A stretch of DNA of 21,151 nt from Chara braunii (lineage: Eukaryota > Streptophyta > Charophyceae > Charales > Characeae): NCBI GenBank assembly GCA_003427395.1, contig BFEA01000044.1, positions 4,379,701-4,400,851 of the forward strand, written 5' to 3'. Of this stretch, positions 18,110 to 21,151 are shown piece after piece. A program made the translations under genes and the position numbers. The notes beneath the pieces were generated by a model that was not told where the DNA came from, did not search any database, and saw only the letters and a program-made list of their open reading frames with translations. Position 1 is the first letter of the stretch. Each line of letters starts with the position of its first letter.

Positions 18110-20970
18110 AGAAGAGAATACCGCACTTACCGGTCTCATCGGCTCCAGTGAAAGGGATAGTATTTATGTATTGAAGGGGGTTACTATGTTTAACTTGAGG
18201 GCCCTTGCAAAAGCCAACCTAAACACTGTTGATCAGAGCACTAAGCAGTAACTATAGAGGAGAGGAGAACTCAGAGGAGAATTTCCCTTTAGGCGACTGA
18301 GTACTACCGAGCTTCCCGAATCACTGACTGTCGTCCGTCAATAGGAATTTTGATGGTAATAACTGGTGTTCACCGATCACTTCACTTTGGTATCCCTGAC
18401 GGAAGAGAATACGAGAGATCAACTTTCAACGAGTCCCCACTTTTATCGATTTTTAGGAGTTTCAAATAAAAGGTTGGTACATCATTGTTTTGCTAGTGCA
18501 ATCTCGGAACATAAAGGTGAGCCCACCGTAGTACAGTATTCCATTGTAAGATTCACATCGCACTTATTCCCTTCAAAAGATCCTTCTGCTCTGAGAGCCT
18601 GGGAAGTACGAAAATGAAACTCTCTTAGGATGATGGGAGTCTTATCGGTGCTTCTACAATTTTCTTATGGCACTCTCGTAAAATTCCTTAACAGACCGGC
18701 GACCACCAATTTCCCTCTCGTCCGTGCCTGTTAGTACACTGAATATAACCCCCTTTTCAGAGAACTTCAGTGGCCTGCTTGAAATTCGGTTGTGTTAAAT
18801 GCCCAAGTGTTGCCCTCATCTCAGTCAGATCACCTAATGTTCAAACGAGTAATCTCGTCATTTTAGCAATAGTATTCATGAACTGAGTGCCCAAGGAGAA
18901 TACAGAGGAACATCCACGCTTCGGTTCCTGAGTAGCAGGACACTCCAATCACAAAAATGTGGCGGTTTTTTTTTTGCTTTGGTCGGTGAAATGTATTCGT
19001 GACGTTTCTCTAGTTGCGAAACCGACCCGTAGCCTGTCTCAACCCAATTCTAGTTGTAATATGCTCATCAGGGTCATGCGAGGGAGCTGGGGTATGTCAA
19101 AAGTCATGTCGTGACTGTAGATCCTCGTTGATGGTATCATATGTCTGAAAGGTAGTGTACAATCATCCTCGTTACGTTAATTCATTCTTAATTAATGCTA
19201 GGACCGTTAACTACCGCTAACTTTAGTCCCCGTCTAATAAGAACTTAACAATAAAGTATTTTCCTCAGTTGTCGCCTCCTCCCTCTGCGACTCATCACTT
19301 AACGAAAGCATTCCCGATCACTCGGGACAGAAAGGTGAAATGACAACCTTGTCTGCTGACCGAGCGCCAGCGACTTTAGGCGAGCATGGGTGGGTTCACA
19401 TTATCGCCGCTCGACTATATGCTCATGCGGTCGCCACACTTCTTCATACAATCGCCGAGCCTGCAAACCTGTCCAGCCATACGCTCATAAGATTGTACAA
19501 ATAACCGTGGGTTCATGCTCTCTTAGGATCATATGACTGTACTGACACTTGTAGGCTCGTGTGGTTCCAGATTTGTATGATTACACCCTAGTGATATAGT
19601 ATCCTTTGAATATGTCGCCTTGACTTTTGCAGCAGTTGTAATTCTTTTCCTTCACGACAGAACTTGGGCAAGCGGCTCAAAATGAAGGGCTGATATCTGA
19701 GACGCAGAAGCTGGTCCAGGAGGACCGCATCCCATTCACTCATAACATTCACCCAACTGCTCACCTATACCCATTACTTCGAGTTTGCCCACTAGACGTT
19801 GGGGGATTATAGAATTATTAGGATACAAGAGAAAAAGTAGAGAAAAGTAACAATGCATTACACGGACCATGGAGAGTCAGCCGCGCAATCAGCAAGAAAC
19901 GTAGTTGATAATCAACTTCCAAATTTTCGGGAGACGTTCTTAACAAAGGCGAAACTTATCACGTGTGTTTTTTCAGGAGCCTATTCCCAATCCCGTGCAA
20001 ACGTCACTGATAGCTTTTGTTGTCAAACGGTCACACATTAATGATCGCTCTTCTCAGGTTGCTCAAACCTTCTGACCGAGCTCTCTTAGCTGGGTAATAG
20101 TGTCCGTGAGAGGTCACTAAACTGACAGCCAGATAGCTCTCCACAGTTTCCGTCCTCCTACCTCATTAAGATTTAACTCAGTCGCAACCTTATTCTAGTT
20201 TGTTCACTGATGACCCCGGGGTTCCAGGGCATGGCACCATCATTTACCCAACACATCAATTATTTCCACCATGTTGGGACGCAGTGCATGACCCATCTCA
20301 AAGAGGGTGAACCTCCTCTTCACCGTCGATAAGGCTTAGTCTGACCGCGATCCACACCCAACATACTAAAACCCTGTTGACAATTGCGAATGGCCGCTAA
20401 GCTTGGAGGAGCAGTTGACGACAACGACAAGAAGCGAGCGCGCCTTCGCATGCCTCCTTTGATCAGCATGTCATGCTCACGCTTCCTACCTTTCTCACGA
20501 AGAGTCATAACAAGGGAGCTCGGGGAGGAGAACGAAGACAACGCCTGCAGGGAATCACCTTCGGAGCAATAGTAGCAGCATTCCCTTCCCTGCCCCCGAG
20601 TCAGAGTTATGCCCAGATATTACCTGTAGACTTCAGTCTCGCAATTCCAGAAAAACAGGAGGGTTTGGCCGCCCAAGCCTGTTCACAGAGCCGCCAATGA
20701 AGAGCCCCATCTCTTGTCTATACTTGGGTTCAGCGATGACGTCAACGACCACTTGAGCCAACGAGCTTGCTCGGGCTAGAAATGAAGAAAACGCTATATG
20801 ATCCTTGTGCGCAAACCATGTCCGATGTAAGTAGTGCCCACCGTGGCCTATAACTCCTCTCTCTTTCTCCCTCACGTATTAGCTGCCACTTCATCTTATA
20901 GATCGCACATGAAGTGCACAGTACACCCGAGACGTTTCTTTCTCTGTTCGCCTACTCCATCCCTCAGGCA
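18110..20970. other. stretch without a supported gene
   Basis: Almost 3 kb of mixed composition. Open frames of 60-83 codons (for example 18366-18617 plus, 20473-20700 plus and 20633-20875 minus) have no recognisable motif and no partner frame nearby. A 51-codon open run at about 19656-19808 (plus) reads reasonably but is unsupported. No LTR matching the 7.3-8.2 kb region was seen here. Confidence 0.5.
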
Positions 20971-20983
20971 AGCTATGTAACCG

Positions 20984-21000
20984 CGTGTTCAATGAACACG
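20984..21000. repeat. palindrome CGTGTTCA-A-TGAACACG
   Basis: Two perfect 8-base arms surround a single A. The same TTCA/TGAA words recur in a second inverted repeat 7 bases further on (21008-21024). Such dyads often bind dimeric proteins, but nothing here identifies one. Confidence 0.7.
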
Positions 21001-21007
21001 GGTTCCA

Positions 21008-21028
21008 CGTTCAGTTTTTGAACGCGTT
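21008..21028. repeat. inverted repeat CGTTCA/TGAACG with palindromic AACGCGTT
   Basis: CGTTCA (21008-21013) pairs with TGAACG (21019-21024), and the right arm runs into the 8-base palindrome AACGCGTT (21021-21028), followed by another TGAACGC. Together with 20984-21000 this makes a cluster of GTTCA/TGAAC half sites. Confidence 0.6.
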
Positions 21029-21116
21029 GAACGCAATAGCCAACAAGTAGGTCTCCAACCCCACGACAAAATCGAATGAATCATTTGCTAGAACATGGAA
21101 ATATACACTGTGATAC

Positions 21117-21131
21117 TTTTTTTTTTTTTTT
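21117..21131. repeat. poly-T run
   Basis: Fifteen T in a row near the right edge. On the minus strand this is a poly-A run and could be the tail of a retroposed sequence extending leftwards on the plus strand, but no body was recognised. Confidence 0.85.
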
Positions 21132-21151
21132 ATATTTGTTATACACTCCAA

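Noticed and set aside
18366-18617. 83-codon plus-strand frame with plausible composition
   Set aside because: It needs a GTG start, which is unlikely in a eukaryotic nuclear gene; there is no motif and no continuation by splicing that I could defend.
19656-19811. Possible exon (plus) after a pyrimidine-AG at about 19632 or 19652
   Set aside because: The frame is only 51 codons, has no partner exon and matches no family; the acceptor-like sites do not agree with its frame convincingly.
20218-20338. Plus-strand stretch reading FQGMAPSFTQHINYF, vaguely like the RT palm region
   Set aside because: No YxDD or flanking RT motifs follow, and the resemblance is too short to separate from chance.

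Overview
The window is nuclear DNA of a eukaryote, most likely a streptophyte green alga of the Chara type. It has no bacterial operons, ribosome binding sites or rRNA. It holds decayed Ty3/gypsy retrotransposons, tRNA-derived SINE-like repeats, minisatellites, homopolymer runs and intron-like signals. The chromodomain integrase at 2.7-3.7 kb reads, from memory, like elements abundant in Chara braunii; this placement is an inference and was not searched. All convincing coding sequence lies on the minus strand.

Layout in plus coordinates: 0-1 kb has three copies of a tRNA-like SINE sequence. 1-2.7 kb is A-rich, AT-rich and then GC-rich non-coding DNA, ending at a possible LTR edge at 2683. 2.70-3.70 kb is the 3' end of one Ty3/gypsy element (integrase C-terminus plus a frameshifted chromodomain). 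3.7-8.2 kb has no gene I can support; it contains a pyrimidine-rich stretch, hairpins, two more tRNA-like patches and two pairs of short direct repeats. 8.25-13.56 kb is a second, unrelated and nearly complete gag-pol, read right to left: gag with a zinc knuckle, retropepsin, reverse transcriptase with YIDD, RNase H, integrase with HHCC and D,D-35-E, and a GPY-like C-terminal domain. It is broken by many stops and frameshifts.

The unexpected part is 13.6-18.1 kb. Upstream of gag, on the same strand and only 72 bases from the gag start, lies a row of further protein-coding remnants (called A, B, C and D here). I do not recognise them as any retroelement, viral or plant family. B, C and D share a domain built round a D-[VIL]-R-[IP]-Y core, seen four times. 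A contains its own tandem repeat ending in VSLARR. D is the best preserved (218 codons without a stop) and appears to be spliced, with two minisatellites in its predicted intron and a 250-bp tandem duplication of its 3' end. They may be extra genes carried by the retroelement or a separate gene cluster beside it. Neither LTR of the second element could be found by eye.

The interruptions in A-C and gag-pol are mostly TGA or TAG/TAA at sites where Arg, Trp or Gln would be expected, consistent with C-to-T decay of methylated DNA. From 18.1 kb to the right end I see no supported gene, only short inverted repeats and a poly-T run.
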